Source: an uncultured Hyphomonas sp.
GTDB lineage: Bacteria; Pseudomonadota; Alphaproteobacteria; Caulobacterales; Hyphomonadaceae
NCBI RefSeq assembly: GCF_963678875.1
Contig: NZ_OY787456.1
Coordinates: 248,001-312,000 of the forward strand
Direction: 5' to 3'
Length of the DNA stretch: 64,000 bases
The position numbers and the translations under genes were made by a program. Position 1 is the first letter of the stretch. Each line of letters begins with the position of its first letter. Positions 23,890 to 32,751 of this stretch are shown piece by piece. A model generated the notes under the pieces. That model did not search any database. It had not been told where the DNA came from and was given only the letters and a program-made list of their open reading frames with translations.

Positions 23890-25860
23890 ATGATCAAAGT
23901 AACGCTGCCCGACGGCTCAGAGCGAGAATATGCCGACGGCGCCTCGCCGCTGGATGTGGCCGAGAGCATTTCCAAATCCCTGGCCAAGAAGGCCCTCGCC
24001 GCCAAGGTGGATGGTGAGATGTGGGACCTTGTCCGCCCCCTCGAGAGCGATGCGAATGTCGCCATCATCACCGACCGCGACCCCGAAGGCCTTGAACTGA
24101 TCCGTCACGACGCCGCCCACGTGCTGGCGCAGGCCGTTCAGGAACTCTATCCGGATGCGCAGGTCACGATTGGCCCGGTCATCGATGACGGCTTCTATTA
24201 CGACTTTGCCCGCGAAGAGCCGTTCTCCTCGGACGATTTCGAGAAGATCGAGAAGAAGATGGCCGAGATCATCGACGCCGACTATCCGATCATTCGCGAA
24301 GTCTGGGACAAGGACGAGGCGATCGAGACGTTCAAGAAGATCGGCGAAGACTACAAGGCGCAGATCATCGACGACATCATCCCGCCGGGCGAAGCGATCA
24401 CGGTCTACAAGCAGGGCGACTGGTTCGACCTTTGCCGAGGCCCGCACCTTCCGTCCACGGGCAAATTGCCGAAGGCGTTCAAGCTGATGAAGCTGGCGGG
24501 TGCCTATTGGCGCGGTGACTCGAAGAACGAGATGCTGCAGCGCATGTACGGCACGGCCTGGGCGAATGAGAAGGACCTCAAGGCTCATCTCCACCGCCTG
24601 GAAGAAGCCGAGAAGCGTGACCACCGGAAGCTCGCCACGCAGCTGGACCTGTTCCATCTGGACGGCCTCGCCGCGGCAGGCTCTGTCTTCTGGCATCCGA
24701 AGGGCTACCAGATCTGGCGCCAGATCGAAGCCTATATGCGCCGCCGCCTCGACATCGAAGGCTATGAGGAAATCAAGACGCCGCAGCTGATGGACTCGGT
24801 CCAGTGGGAGAAATCCGGACACTGGGGCAAGTATCGCGAGAACATGTTCATCGTGCCTGACTTCATCCCAGAAGGGGATGAGGGCGTAGAAATCTCCGTG
24901 CCGGAAGATGCCAAGCTCATGGCGCTGAAACCGATGAACTGCCCGGCGCATGTCGAAGTGTTCAAGCAGGGCCAGAAATCCTATCGCGACCTGCCGCTGC
25001 GCCTCGCCGAATTCGGCTGCTGCCACCGCAACGAGCCGCACGGCGCGCTGCACGGCATCATGCGCGTGCGCCAGTTCACGCAGGACGATGCGCACATCTT
25101 CTGCCGCGAGGACCAGATCGTCGAAGAGTCGATCAAGTTCTGCCGCCTGCTGGAAAGCGTCTACCGGGACTTCGGCTTCGAAGACATCGCGGTGAAGCTC
25201 TCCACGCGGCCTGACGTACGTGCCGGCAGCGACGAGGTTTGGGACCGGGCCGAGAAGGGCCTTGCCGATGCCGTGGAAGCCGCTGGCCTTCCGTGCGAGA
25301 TCATGCCGGGCGAAGGCGCGTTTTATGGGCCGAAGCTGGAATTCCAGCTGACGGATGCCATCGGCCGCGTCTGGCAGTGCGGCACGCTGCAGCTGGACTA
25401 TGTGCTGCCGGAACGTCTGGGGGCTGAATACACGGCCTCCGACGGCTCGAAACAGCGACCGGTCATGCTGCACCGTGCGATCCTCGGGTCGCTGGAACGG
25501 TTCATCGGTATCCTGATCGAGGAGTTCTCCGGAGCATTCCCGATGTGGCTCTCGCCGGTACAGGTCGTTGTGGCCGCCATCACGGATGCTGCAAACGACT
25601 ATGCCGAGGAGGCCGCCGCAGCGCTTCGCAAGGCAGGCCTGCGCGTGGAGACGGATCTTCGCAACGAGAAGATCAACTACAAGGTCCGCGAGCACTCGCT
25701 GCAGAAAGTGCCGGTGATCGCCGTGGTTGGCGGGCGTGAGGCGGAGGAGCGTACGCTTGCGCTGCGCCGGCTCGGCTCCAACGGCCAGCAGATCATCTCG
25801 CTGGACGAGGCCGCTGCGCTCTTGTCGCAGGAAGGCCTTGCGCCGGACCTGAAGGCCTGA
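23890..25860 (+). CDS. thrS: Threonyl-tRNA synthetase
   Basis: Class II synthetase that charges tRNA-Thr. The 656 residues contain a TGS domain (MIKVTLPDGSEREYADG) and the editing domain with HDAAHVLAQAVQ and the Cys-bearing YKQGDWFDLCRGPH region. The catalytic core has KPMNCPAHVEVFK, RLAEFGCCHRNEPHGALHG and DDAHIFC, followed by an anticodon-binding domain. ATG 23890 follows GAAGAAGAAGA. It is preceded by a putative threonine leader peptide. Confidence 0.98.
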   Translation: MIKVTLPDGSEREYADGASPLDVAESISKSLAKKALAAKVDGEMWDLVRPLESDANVAIITDRDPEGLELIRHDAAHVLAQAVQELYPDAQVTIGPVIDDGFYYDFAREEPFSSDDFEKIEKKMAEIIDADYPIIREVWDKDEAIETFKKIGEDYKAQIIDDIIPPGEAITVYKQGDWFDLCRGPHLPSTGKLPKAFKLMKLAGAYWRGDSKNEMLQRMYGTAWANEKDLKAHLHRLEEAEKRDHRKLATQLDLFHLDGLAAAGSVFWHPKGYQIWRQIEAYMRRRLDIEGYEEIKTPQLMDSVQWEKSGHWGKYRENMFIVPDFIPEGDEGVEISVPEDAKLMALKPMNCPAHVEVFKQGQKSYRDLPLRLAEFGCCHRNEPHGALHGIMRVRQFTQDDAHIFCREDQIVEESIKFCRLLESVYRDFGFEDIAVKLSTRPDVRAGSDEVWDRAEKGLADAVEAAGLPCEIMPGEGAFYGPKLEFQLTDAIGRVWQCGTLQLDYVLPERLGAEYTASDGSKQRPVMLHRAILGSLERFIGILIEEFSGAFPMWLSPVQVVVAAITDAANDYAEEAAAALRKAGLRVETDLRNEKINYKVREHSLQKVPVIAVVGGREAEERTLALRRLGSNGQQIISLDEAAALLSQEGLAPDLKA

Positions 25861-25925
25861 GACGATTCCGAACGGCTGAGTCTGGGCAGCTGACAAACGG
25901 GGCGAGTGGAAGAAGAGTGCGACTC

Positions 25926-27173
25926 ATGTCCTACGCGCCCGTGCTTGCAGCTGCCTTTGTGCTCTGGCCGATCATGGGCCTTTTGGGCGGGCAGGGCTAT
26001 GCGCCCCTTCTGGGGCTCGCAGCTCTGCCAGCCCTGGCGCTCGCCCGGCCGAAAGGGCCGCCGGCGCTTTATGTGGTTCCGGCAGTCCTGTTCGTGATCT
26101 GGGTCGTCGTGGGCGAGGTGCTCTGGTCTCCGGTCTCCAACGAACTTGTCAGCGGCAGCCTGCTGGAAGGCAATTTCGCCGTGAAGGCGACCAGCCTCAG
26201 GACTTTCCTGACAGCGGCTTTCGCCATGCTGGCAGTCGGCGGTGCGTTGCGCATTGCGGACGGCAGTGCGCAGGTCTCGACCCGCGTCATGCTGGGCGCT
26301 TTCGCCGTACAGGGGCTGATCCTGGCGGCCACGAGCATTTTTTCGGGTCCGTTGCTGGAAGCGGTCTATGGGCCAGACCCGACGGAGCAGATGTCCGGCG
26401 TCCAGAATATGGGGCGCAATGCGAATGCCTTCGCGCTGATCCTGCCCATCCTGATCGCCTACCTCTCGGCCCGTCCGCAATTCTTCTGGAAACCGGTCGT
26501 GGCCTTGCTGGTGGTGGCGAGCCTGTTGTTCTTCACCCGGATCGATACGCAGAGCGCGATGATCGGCCTGGTCTTCATGATGGCGGCCATGGGCCTCGTC
26601 CAGGCGCTGCCGAAGTTTGGCTTCCGCATCCTGTTCACCTGTATCGGTGCCTATATCGCCTCTGCGCCGATGCTGATCGGTACGGTGCTGAAACTCCTGG
26701 AAGCCTACAATGTTCACTTGCCGGGCTCGTTCCAGTCGCGGGCCTGGGCCTGGCATGTCGTGATCGAAAAGATCGCCGAGCGGCCTTTTGCCGGGCATGG
26801 CATCGCCGCCTCGAAGACCTGGCGGGAAACCTATGCCGACCATCCGGAATGGCTGGCCCGTTTGCCGGACACCTGGACGAACTACGCCGTCGTGCCGGGG
26901 CACCCGCACAATATGCCGCTGCAGATCTGGGCCGAGACGGGCATGATCGGGGCGGTACTGGTCGGGTTTTCGCTGGTCCTGCTGGGTTTCCGCCTGCCTG
27001 ACCCTGCAAAGATGCGCGAAGATGTCCGCTTCGCCATCGCGGGTGTCACGGGCGTCGCCTTCAGCCTGTTCAATTTCGCCTACAGCATGTGGAACGAGGC
27101 CTTCTGGTCCAGCGTGGCGCTGGCCGTGGTGGCGATCATCCTGCTGGCCAAGCGCCGCCGGGAATCGCTGTGA
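25926..27173 (+). CDS. O-antigen ligase/polymerase family protein (Wzy_C)
   Basis: A 415-residue inner-membrane protein with about ten to twelve hydrophobic helices. A large periplasmic loop contains SFQSRAWAWHVVIEKI...PFAGHGI and the conserved PGHPHNMPLQIWAETG motif of the Wzy_C family. It should transfer or polymerise lipid-linked glycans. I prefer ATG 25926 (GGAAGAAGAG lies nine bases upstream) to the in-frame GTG at 25917. The glycosyltransferase gene overlaps its stop (GTGA). Confidence 0.9.
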   Translation: MSYAPVLAAAFVLWPIMGLLGGQGYAPLLGLAALPALALARPKGPPALYVVPAVLFVIWVVVGEVLWSPVSNELVSGSLLEGNFAVKATSLRTFLTAAFAMLAVGGALRIADGSAQVSTRVMLGAFAVQGLILAATSIFSGPLLEAVYGPDPTEQMSGVQNMGRNANAFALILPILIAYLSARPQFFWKPVVALLVVASLLFFTRIDTQSAMIGLVFMMAAMGLVQALPKFGFRILFTCIGAYIASAPMLIGTVLKLLEAYNVHLPGSFQSRAWAWHVVIEKIAERPFAGHGIAASKTWRETYADHPEWLARLPDTWTNYAVVPGHPHNMPLQIWAETGMIGAVLVGFSLVLLGFRLPDPAKMREDVRFAIAGVTGVAFSLFNFAYSMWNEAFWSSVALAVVAIILLAKRRRESL

Positions 27174-27982
27174 GCGCGCTGCCGCCGATCAGCGCCCTTG
27201 TGGTGACCTACCATACCGGGCCGCGCCTGCACGAATGCCTCTATGCCCTGAAGGGCGATCCGGACATCACCGAAATCATCATCGCCGACAATGGCAATCC
27301 GCCGGGCGAGCAGGCATGGCTCGACCGGTTCGTGGCCGGCTGCCCGAAGGCATCGCTGATCCGGGAGGGCGACAATCCCGGCTTCGGCACGGCGATGAAC
27401 CGCGCAGCGGCGAAAGCCAGAGGCGAGCTGCTGCTCGCCTGCAATCCGGATTGCGTGATCAAGCGCGGCGCGATGGCGCCCATGACGGAGGCGCTGCAGG
27501 ACGCGCCCCGGCCTGCCATCGTCGGGGGACGGATCTTCGGCCTCACGGGGCGGGAGGAGCGCGGTGCGCGGCGCAACACGCTGACGCTGTGGAATGCCAT
27601 GGGCCTTGGCCAGTGGACGCTGGACGGTACGCCGGAACCGGACGGGCCTGTGCGGGTCGGCGCGATATCCGGCGCCTTTTTCCTGATCCGCGCGGAGGAT
27701 TACCGCGCGCTCGACGGGTTCGACGAAGCCTATTTCCTGCATGTCGAGGATGTGGACCTTTGCCGCCGGGCCATCGAGGCGGGCGGTTCTGTCACCTACC
27801 AGCCAAAGGCAGGCGCGCTGCACTACACGTCCACCTCTGATGCGCCTTCGGCATTCGTGCAGGCGCACAAGGCGGCGAGCCTGAAACGCTATTTCCGGAA
27901 GTTTGCGAAGACGCCGGGGGAGAGGCTCGCGGCGGCATTTCTGGTGCCGCTGATCGGTCTGGCCATGCGGCTGCGCGGATAG
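27170..27982 (+). CDS. Family 2 glycosyltransferase (rhamnosyltransferase-like)
   Basis: A 270-residue GT-A enzyme. ISALVVTYHTGPRLHECL is the N-terminal nucleotide-binding strand, DNPGFGTAMNRAA and ACNPDCVI carry the DxD-like region, and HVEDVDLCRRA is the ED acceptor motif of bacterial GT2 proteins. The start is GTG in a GTGA overlap with the O-antigen ligase gene, so both act on the same surface glycan. It is convergent with the cupin gene, one base apart. Sugar specificity is not visible. Confidence 0.88.
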   Translation: MSALPPISALVVTYHTGPRLHECLYALKGDPDITEIIIADNGNPPGEQAWLDRFVAGCPKASLIREGDNPGFGTAMNRAAAKARGELLLACNPDCVIKRGAMAPMTEALQDAPRPAIVGGRIFGLTGREERGARRNTLTLWNAMGLGQWTLDGTPEPDGPVRVGAISGAFFLIRAEDYRALDGFDEAYFLHVEDVDLCRRAIEAGGSVTYQPKAGALHYTSTSDAPSAFVQAHKAASLKRYFRKFAKTPGERLAAAFLVPLIGLAMRLRG

Positions 27983-27983
27983 G

Positions 27984-28430
27984 TCAGGTTTGCGGCCGCC
28001 AGTCCGGCGGGGCGAGTTCGAAGCCCGCAAAGTCAAATCCCGGCGCCACCACGCAAGACACGAGCGTCCATGCGCCCAGCGTTTCGGCAGCCTGCCAGTG
28101 ATGCGCAGGCACGACGCCCTGCAGCGTCTGCCCCGCGCGCAAATCCGGGCCGAGGGTGACGGCGCGCGGCGCTTTGCCGTCCGGCGTTGCCGTGGTCAGC
28201 ACGAGCGGGCCGCCTGCCTGCCACAGCCACATCTCGTCGGCATCCACCCGGTGCCAGGCGGAGACTTCGTCTGCCTGCAGCAGGAAATGGATCAGCGTCG
28301 AGGCGGGGCGTTCGCCCTCAGCCGCAGCGGCGCGGAACGTCTCCACATAATGGCCACCCTCCGGATGCGGCGCCATGTTCAGGAGGCGGATCACCTCCCG
28401 CGCGCCGAGATCGCCGGAGATGGCCTTCAT
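27984..28430 (-). CDS. Cupin domain protein (DUF985)
   Basis: A 148-residue single-domain cupin. LLNMAPHPEGGHYVETFR at the N-terminus, STLIHFLLQADEVSAWHRVDADEMW with the metal-type His and Glu, and PAHHWQAAE are characteristic of DUF985 sugar-binding-like cupins. I start it at 28430, where the ATG shares one base with the gloB stop (TGATG). A much longer open frame upstream overlaps gloB and is a shadow. Function unknown. Confidence 0.87.
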   Translation of the reverse strand: MKAISGDLGAREVIRLLNMAPHPEGGHYVETFRAAAAEGERPASTLIHFLLQADEVSAWHRVDADEMWLWQAGGPLVLTTATPDGKAPRAVTLGPDLRAGQTLQGVVPAHHWQAAETLGAWTLVSCVVAPGFDFAGFELAPPDWRPQT

Positions 28431-29203
28431 CAGAAGCTGTCCTTGCGACCGCGGATTTCGGCGAAGGTGGCGACCGCGTTTCCGGGATGACCCATAGCGG
28501 CCTGCAGTTCCGGCACGTCGGCGCGCAGGAAGGGGTTGGTGGCGAGTTCCTTGCTGAGGCGCGTCGGCACCGTCGGCTGGCCCTTGGCGCGGGTCTCGTC
28601 GATCTGTTTCACATAGGCGGCGAGGTCTGCATTGCCGGTTTCGATCGTCTCGGCAAAGCGCGCGTTCGACTGGGTATATTCGTGGGCGCAATAGATCAGC
28701 GTCTCCGGGGGCAGGGCTTTCAGCTTGGAGAGGCTCTCCCACATCATTGCCATCGTGCCTTCGAAAACCCGGCCGCAGCCGAGCGCGAAAAGCGCGTCGC
28801 CGACAAAGGCAACCTTCTGCTCAGCGAAATGATAGGCGATGTGGCCCAGCGTGTGGCCCGGAACGTCCAGCACGCGGGCCGTCGCGCGGCCGAATTCCAC
28901 CTCGTCACCTTCTTTCAGCTTGACGTCGATGCCGGGGATCTTTTCCGCTTCGCCCGCCGGGCCGTAGATGGTGCAGCCGGTGGTTTCCTTGATCTTCATG
29001 TTCCCGCCGGCATGGTCCGGATGCCAGTGCGTGTTCAGGATATGGCTGATATGCCATCCCATCCGCTTCGCTTCGGCGAGATACTTGTCGGCGTCGGGCG
29101 TGTCGATCGCCGCCGTTTCGCCGGAAAAGTGCTCGTGAACGAGGTAGCCGTAATTATCGTTCAGGCAGGGAAATCGGTGTACGTCGAGGGTGATCTTGGT
29201 CAT
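28430..29203 (-). CDS. gloB: Hydroxyacylglutathione hydrolase (glyoxalase II)
   Basis: Hydrolyses S-lactoylglutathione to D-lactate and glutathione in methylglyoxal detoxification. The 257-residue metallo-beta-lactamase-fold protein shows THWHPDHAGGN (metal motif HxHxDH), GHTLGHIAYH, FVGDALFALGCGR and YCAHEYT. The C-terminal helical HAGH domain ends in the usual R-KDSF. It is divergent from a methyltransferase gene, a common alphaproteobacterial arrangement, and translationally coupled to the cupin. Confidence 0.95.
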   Translation of the reverse strand: MTKITLDVHRFPCLNDNYGYLVHEHFSGETAAIDTPDADKYLAEAKRMGWHISHILNTHWHPDHAGGNMKIKETTGCTIYGPAGEAEKIPGIDVKLKEGDEVEFGRATARVLDVPGHTLGHIAYHFAEQKVAFVGDALFALGCGRVFEGTMAMMWESLSKLKALPPETLIYCAHEYTQSNARFAETIETGNADLAAYVKQIDETRAKGQPTVPTRLSKELATNPFLRADVPELQAAMGHPGNAVATFAEIRGRKDSF

Positions 29204-29254
29204 CTTTGTCTCCTGCAGACGTCTGCTTCAGATTGGCCTAGCATAAGGAATCCC

Positions 29255-29998
29255 ATGCGTCAGGATGCTGTCACGCTCGAACGCTTTTACAGTGCTCCGC
29301 TGGGGCAGGCGGCTGCGCGCATCCTGTCCGGCAAGCTGACGGACCTCTGGGGTGAGGCGCGGGGCCTGTCGCTGCTGGGGCTCGGCTTTGCGATCCCGGT
29401 GCTGGACGCCTTCGGCGAGGCGCCGTCGCGTATCGTCGCCGCCGTGCCGCACGAGCATGGGCCTGTGCGGTGGGACTATTCCGGCCGCGGCAATGCCAGC
29501 GTCGGCGTCGGCGACGACCGGCTGCCCTTTCCGGACGGCATGTTCGACCGGGTGATCGTGCTGCATGGCCTCGAGGAAACCGGCAATCCGCGCACTTACC
29601 TGCGGGAGATCTGGCGCATCACGGCGCCGGAAGGGCGCATCGTGCTGGCGGCCGCGAACCGGGGCGGGCTCTGGTCACGCGCGACGCGCACCCCGTTCGG
29701 GCAGGGCCGCCCGTGGACCCGGCCGCAGCTAATGAACCTGCTCTCCTCGGGTCTCTTCCAGGTCACGGCGTCGACCAGCGCGCTCTACATGCCGCCGGTG
29801 TCCGCCAGCCTCGTCACGTCTGCGGCGGAGGGCTGGGAAGCCATCGGCAACCTGATTGCGCCCGGATTCGGCGGGGTCGTGCTGGTGGAAGCGGTGAAGC
29901 GGCTTTACGCAAGGCCGGGTGGCGGGGCGCCTGCACCTGTTACCGAAAAGGTACGCATTCCACGTCCCGTACCCTCCCCGAAACGCGAAAGTCATTGA
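29255..29998 (+). CDS. Class I SAM-dependent methyltransferase
   Basis: A 247-residue methyltransferase with a Rossmann-like core. The glycine-rich motif I is LSLLGLGFAIPVL, and DRVIVLHGLEETGNPRTYLREIWRI corresponds to motif IV and the following helix. It is the methyltransferase usually found divergent from gloB; the substrate is unknown. ATG 29255 follows AAGGAA, and earlier in-frame codons would run through gloB. The stop overlaps the -35 box of the P-II promoter. Confidence 0.85.
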   Translation: MRQDAVTLERFYSAPLGQAAARILSGKLTDLWGEARGLSLLGLGFAIPVLDAFGEAPSRIVAAVPHEHGPVRWDYSGRGNASVGVGDDRLPFPDGMFDRVIVLHGLEETGNPRTYLREIWRITAPEGRIVLAAANRGGLWSRATRTPFGQGRPWTRPQLMNLLSSGLFQVTASTSALYMPPVSASLVTSAAEGWEAIGNLIAPGFGGVVLVEAVKRLYARPGGGAPAPVTEKVRIPRPVPSPKRESH

Positions 29999-30022
29999 CG
30001 TGTCATATAAGCGGCAGATACT
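29995..30022 (+). promoter_or_regulatory. Sigma70-type promoter of the P-II gene
   Basis: TTGACG (29995-30000), a 16-base spacer and GATACT (30017-30022), 33 bases before the P-II start. The -35 element overlaps the methyltransferase stop codon. No sigma54 site is evident. Confidence 0.55.
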
Positions 30023-30054
30023 TCGCAGCTGCAGCAACTACTAGGAGAAGCGCC

Positions 30055-30399
30055 ATGAAGCTTGTCACAGCCATCTTCAAGCCCAGCCGGCTCGACGCAG
30101 TGATCGATGCGCTCTCCGAAGTCGGGGCCACCGGGCTGACCGTTTCCGAAGTGCGTGGCTATGGCCGCCAGCTCGGCAAGACCGAAGTGTACCGCGGCGC
30201 GGAATACGAGGTGCGCCTGCTTCCAAAAGTGAAGGTTGAAGTCGCCTGTCCGGACGATGCGGCAGAGCGGTTTGCCGACGCGATCACGCAAGCGGCCAAT
30301 ACCGGGACCATCGGCGACGGGAAGATCTTCATCCTGGATCTCGGCTCCGTCATCCGCATCCGCACCGGCGAACGCGACGAACTGGCCGTTTCCAACTAG
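30055..30399 (+). CDS. P-II family nitrogen regulatory protein
   Basis: A 114-residue P-II signal protein that senses 2-oxoglutarate and ATP/ADP. The T-loop uridylylation site Tyr51 lies in VYRGAEYEV, the B-loop is in TGTIGDGKIF, and RIRTGERDE is the C-loop. It differs from GlnB at many positions (MKLVTAIFKPSRLDAV), and no glnA or amtB is next to it. It could be a GlnB/GlnK paralogue serving another target. AGGAGAAG precedes the ATG. Confidence 0.9.
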   Translation: MKLVTAIFKPSRLDAVIDALSEVGATGLTVSEVRGYGRQLGKTEVYRGAEYEVRLLPKVKVEVACPDDAAERFADAITQAANTGTIGDGKIFILDLGSVIRIRTGERDELAVSN

Positions 30400-30411
30400 G
30401 ATTTCAGGGCC

Positions 30412-30816
30412 TCAGGCCGCGTTTCCGTCCACGTCAGCATCGTTCGCTTTGACATCGGTCGCTGTGACCTCGGTCGCGCCATGGTGCAGCTGAAGGTTCA
30501 GCAGCACGGCCTTCGCGATAGGCAGCAGTGCCAGGATCAGCCCGATCATCACGGCGCACATCACGATGAAGGCCAGGATCTTGAAGCCCACCGGCATGGA
30601 GATCATTGGCAGGATGAACATGAACGGCGCCGCCAGAATCAGCACGGCAAACCCGACGAAGAAGGCCGGGCCGTCCGCCGTGTCGTCATTGCTCATTTCC
30701 CGGCCGCAGACGGGGCAGGCATCGTGCAGTTTCAGGTAGCTCCTGAACAGCTTGCCTTCGCCGCAATTGCCGCATTTCAGCTGCAGGCCGGACAGGATGG
30801 GGGACGGTTTCGACAT
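30412..30816 (-). CDS. DUF983 family membrane protein
   Basis: A 134-residue protein. An N-terminal zinc-ribbon-like domain (LKCGNCGEGKLF and ACPVCGREM) is followed by two transmembrane helices (about 52-75 and 80-102). DUF983 proteins are often found near cytochrome oxidase assembly genes, but not here. The ATG at 30816 (MSKPSPILSG) gives the usual length. It is convergent with the P-II gene, 12 bases apart. Confidence 0.85.
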   Translation of the reverse strand: MSKPSPILSGLQLKCGNCGEGKLFRSYLKLHDACPVCGREMSNDDTADGPAFFVGFAVLILAAPFMFILPMISMPVGFKILAFIVMCAVMIGLILALLPIAKAVLLNLQLHHGATEVTATDVKANDADVDGNAA

Positions 30817-30888
30817 GAGTGCACTCCGGGGGCTAGGGCGACACATCGTGCCCGAAAGGGCAGACTTCAATGCGACAGATGGCACGCG

Positions 30889-30918
30889 GGGCCGGGCGGC
30901 ACTTGACGGGCCCGGCCC
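30889..30918 (+). other. Strong hairpin in the leader of tyrA
   Basis: GGGCCGGG (30889-30896) pairs perfectly with CCCGGCCC (30911-30918) around a 14-nt loop, 46 bases before the prephenate dehydrogenase start. There is no U-tract after it, so it is not a normal terminator; it may be structural or regulatory. Confidence 0.4.
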
Positions 30919-30964
30919 GATTGCCCACCAGAGCGGGCTGTAATTCGCAAGACGGAACACCCAG

Positions 30965-31906
30965 ATGTCTGACCCCATATTCGAGCGGATCGCCATTGTT
31001 GGCGTAGGCCTTATCGGTTCTTCCATCGCGCGGGCCGCCATGGCCTATGGCGCGGCGGGATCCGTTTCGCTCTATGATGCCAGCGACGATGTGCGCGCCC
31101 GGGCGGCAGGGCTCGATCTCGGAGATGTGACCGGAACGCTGGCTGACGCCGTGAAGGATGCCGACTGCGTGTTCCTCTGCGTGCCGGTCGGTGCATTGGC
31201 GCCGGTGGCGCAGGCCACCGTGGCGCACATGAAGGACGGCTCGATCCTCACCGATGTCGGCTCGGTCAAGAAACAGGCTGCCGACGCGCTCCTTTCTGCA
31301 GACAATGGCAAGGTGCAGATCATTCCGGGGCACCCGATTGCGGGTACGGAACAGTCCGGCCCGGAAGCGGGCTTTCCGACCCTGTTCCGCGGCGCGTGGC
31401 ACATTCTCACTCCACAGGACGGCAAGGATGAAGCCTATGACGAGGCGGTCGCGCGCCTGACCGGGTTCTGGACCCTGCTCGGCGCGAAGGTGGAAACGAT
31501 GGACGCTGCCCGCCATGATCGCGTGCTGGCCATCACCTCCCACCTGCCGCACCTGATCGCGTTCAACATCGTCTCCACCGCCTTTGACATGGAAACGGTG
31601 GAACAGGGCGAGGTGGTGAAGTTCTCCGCCGGCGGCTTCCGGGACTTTACCCGCATCGCGGCCTCCGACCCCGTCATGTGGCGCGATGTGTTCCTGAACA
31701 ACAAGGAAGCCGTGCTGGAATGCCTCGGGCGGTTTTCCGAAGATCTCGCCGCCCTGCAACGGGCGATCCGCTGGGGAGACGGCGACCTGCTGATGCAGGA
31801 GTTCACCCGTGCCCGGACGATCCGCAAGGCCATCGTCGATGCCGGGCAGGATTCCGGCGCGGTGAACTTCGGCCGGAACGAGAATGGGGCTAAACCGGAC
31901 GCATGA
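30965..31906 (+). CDS. tyrA: Prephenate/arogenate dehydrogenase
   Basis: Oxidative decarboxylation of prephenate or arogenate in tyrosine synthesis. In 313 residues, IAIVGVGLIGSSIARA is the NAD(P) Rossmann motif, GHPIAGTEQSGPEAGF is the conserved substrate-binding stretch, and ITSHLPHLIAFNIVS lies in the helical dimerisation domain. No chorismate mutase or ACT domain is fused. The stop overlaps the DUF2164 start (ATGA). Confidence 0.92.
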   Translation: MSDPIFERIAIVGVGLIGSSIARAAMAYGAAGSVSLYDASDDVRARAAGLDLGDVTGTLADAVKDADCVFLCVPVGALAPVAQATVAHMKDGSILTDVGSVKKQAADALLSADNGKVQIIPGHPIAGTEQSGPEAGFPTLFRGAWHILTPQDGKDEAYDEAVARLTGFWTLLGAKVETMDAARHDRVLAITSHLPHLIAFNIVSTAFDMETVEQGEVVKFSAGGFRDFTRIAASDPVMWRDVFLNNKEAVLECLGRFSEDLAALQRAIRWGDGDLLMQEFTRARTIRKAIVDAGQDSGAVNFGRNENGAKPDA

Positions 31907-32142
31907 AACCGCTGACCCTCTCGGACGACCGGCGCGAGGCGCTTGCAGGCCATCTGCAACGCCTGTTTGCCGAAGAGTTCGGTGAAACGCTGAGCGATTT
32001 CCAGGCCGGGATCGTGATCGACCTGATGCTGAAACAGCTGGGCCCGGCGGTCTATAATCAGGCTGTTGAGGATGTGCGGGCGCACCTTCAGGACAAGCTG
32101 GACGACCTGTCCGGCGAAGTCTGGGTGGATGGCGGCGTCTGA
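31903..32142 (+). CDS. DUF2164 family protein
   Basis: A 79-residue DUF2164 protein, with the family pattern QRLFAEEFGETLSDFQAG followed by a helix and LGPAVYNQAVEDVRAHL. It is coupled to tyrA by an ATGA overlap. The function is unknown; the linkage says nothing clear about it. Confidence 0.85.
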   Translation: MKPLTLSDDRREALAGHLQRLFAEEFGETLSDFQAGIVIDLMLKQLGPAVYNQAVEDVRAHLQDKLDDLSGEVWVDGGV

Positions 32143-32209
32143 CGCCTTTCACGCAATCTCACGTGAAATTGTGTCGCCTGCGAGCGTACATCGGATGTAG
32201 GGAAGGGGC

Positions 32210-32740
32210 ATGAAACCGACGACTTCCATGCTGTCCCGCCGCGGTCTGCTGTTTGCAGGCGCCGCTTCCCTCGTGATCGCTGCCTGTTCCGGCGGTTCCA
32301 GCAACGCGGCGCCGGAACCGGAAGCGGAGGGCGATGACCCCTACGTCGACAATGAATGGCGCAGCATCACAGAGGCCGAATGGAAAGAGCGGCTGGACCC
32401 GAAGGCGTTTGCTGTCCTGCGCCGGGAAGACACCGAGCGGCCATTCACCTCTCCGCTGGAGCATGAAAAGCGCGAAGGTGTTTATCATTGTGCCGGATGC
32501 GACCTGCCGCTGTTCTCGTCAGAAACGAAGTTCGATTCCGGCACAGGCTGGCCGAGCTTCTGGAAGCCGCTGCCGGGCGCCATGGGCACCAAGGACGACC
32601 ACAAGCTGTTCTATACGCGCACGGAATATCACTGCGCGCGTTGCCTCGGTCATCAGGGGCACGTCTTCAATGACGGGCCTGCGCCGACCGGCCAGCGCTG
32701 GTGCAACAATGGCGCCGCGCTGACCTTCCGGCCCGCCTGA
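32210..32740 (+). CDS. msrB: Peptide-methionine (R)-S-oxide reductase, lipoprotein form
   Basis: Reduces methionine-R-sulfoxide in proteins. The 176 residues start with an RR-containing lipoprotein signal (SRRGLLFAG..LVIAAC, Cys26), so it acts outside the cytoplasm. Zinc ligands are in CAGC (94, 97) and CARC (142, 145). FDSGTGWPSFWKP and GHQGHVFNDGP are conserved, and the catalytic Cys165 is in RWCNNGAALTF, where most MsrB have RYCINS. The variant active-site neighbourhood is worth noting. Confidence 0.92.
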   Translation: MKPTTSMLSRRGLLFAGAASLVIAACSGGSSNAAPEPEAEGDDPYVDNEWRSITEAEWKERLDPKAFAVLRREDTERPFTSPLEHEKREGVYHCAGCDLPLFSSETKFDSGTGWPSFWKPLPGAMGTKDDHKLFYTRTEYHCARCLGHQGHVFNDGPAPTGQRWCNNGAALTFRPA

Positions 32741-32751
32741 GCGGAAAAGCC

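Noticed and set aside
23917..25896. A 659-codon open frame on the minus strand opposite thrS
   Set aside because: It lies wholly antisense to an unmistakable thrS, is rich in Arg, Gln and His as high-GC shadow frames are, and has no domain. The same holds for long antisense frames at 21061-22866, 2817-4436, 14272-15603 and 61751-62965.
28187..29254. Long N-terminal extension of the methyltransferase frame
   Set aside because: It runs antisense through gloB. The ATG at 29255 with AAGGAA gives the normal length and N-terminus.
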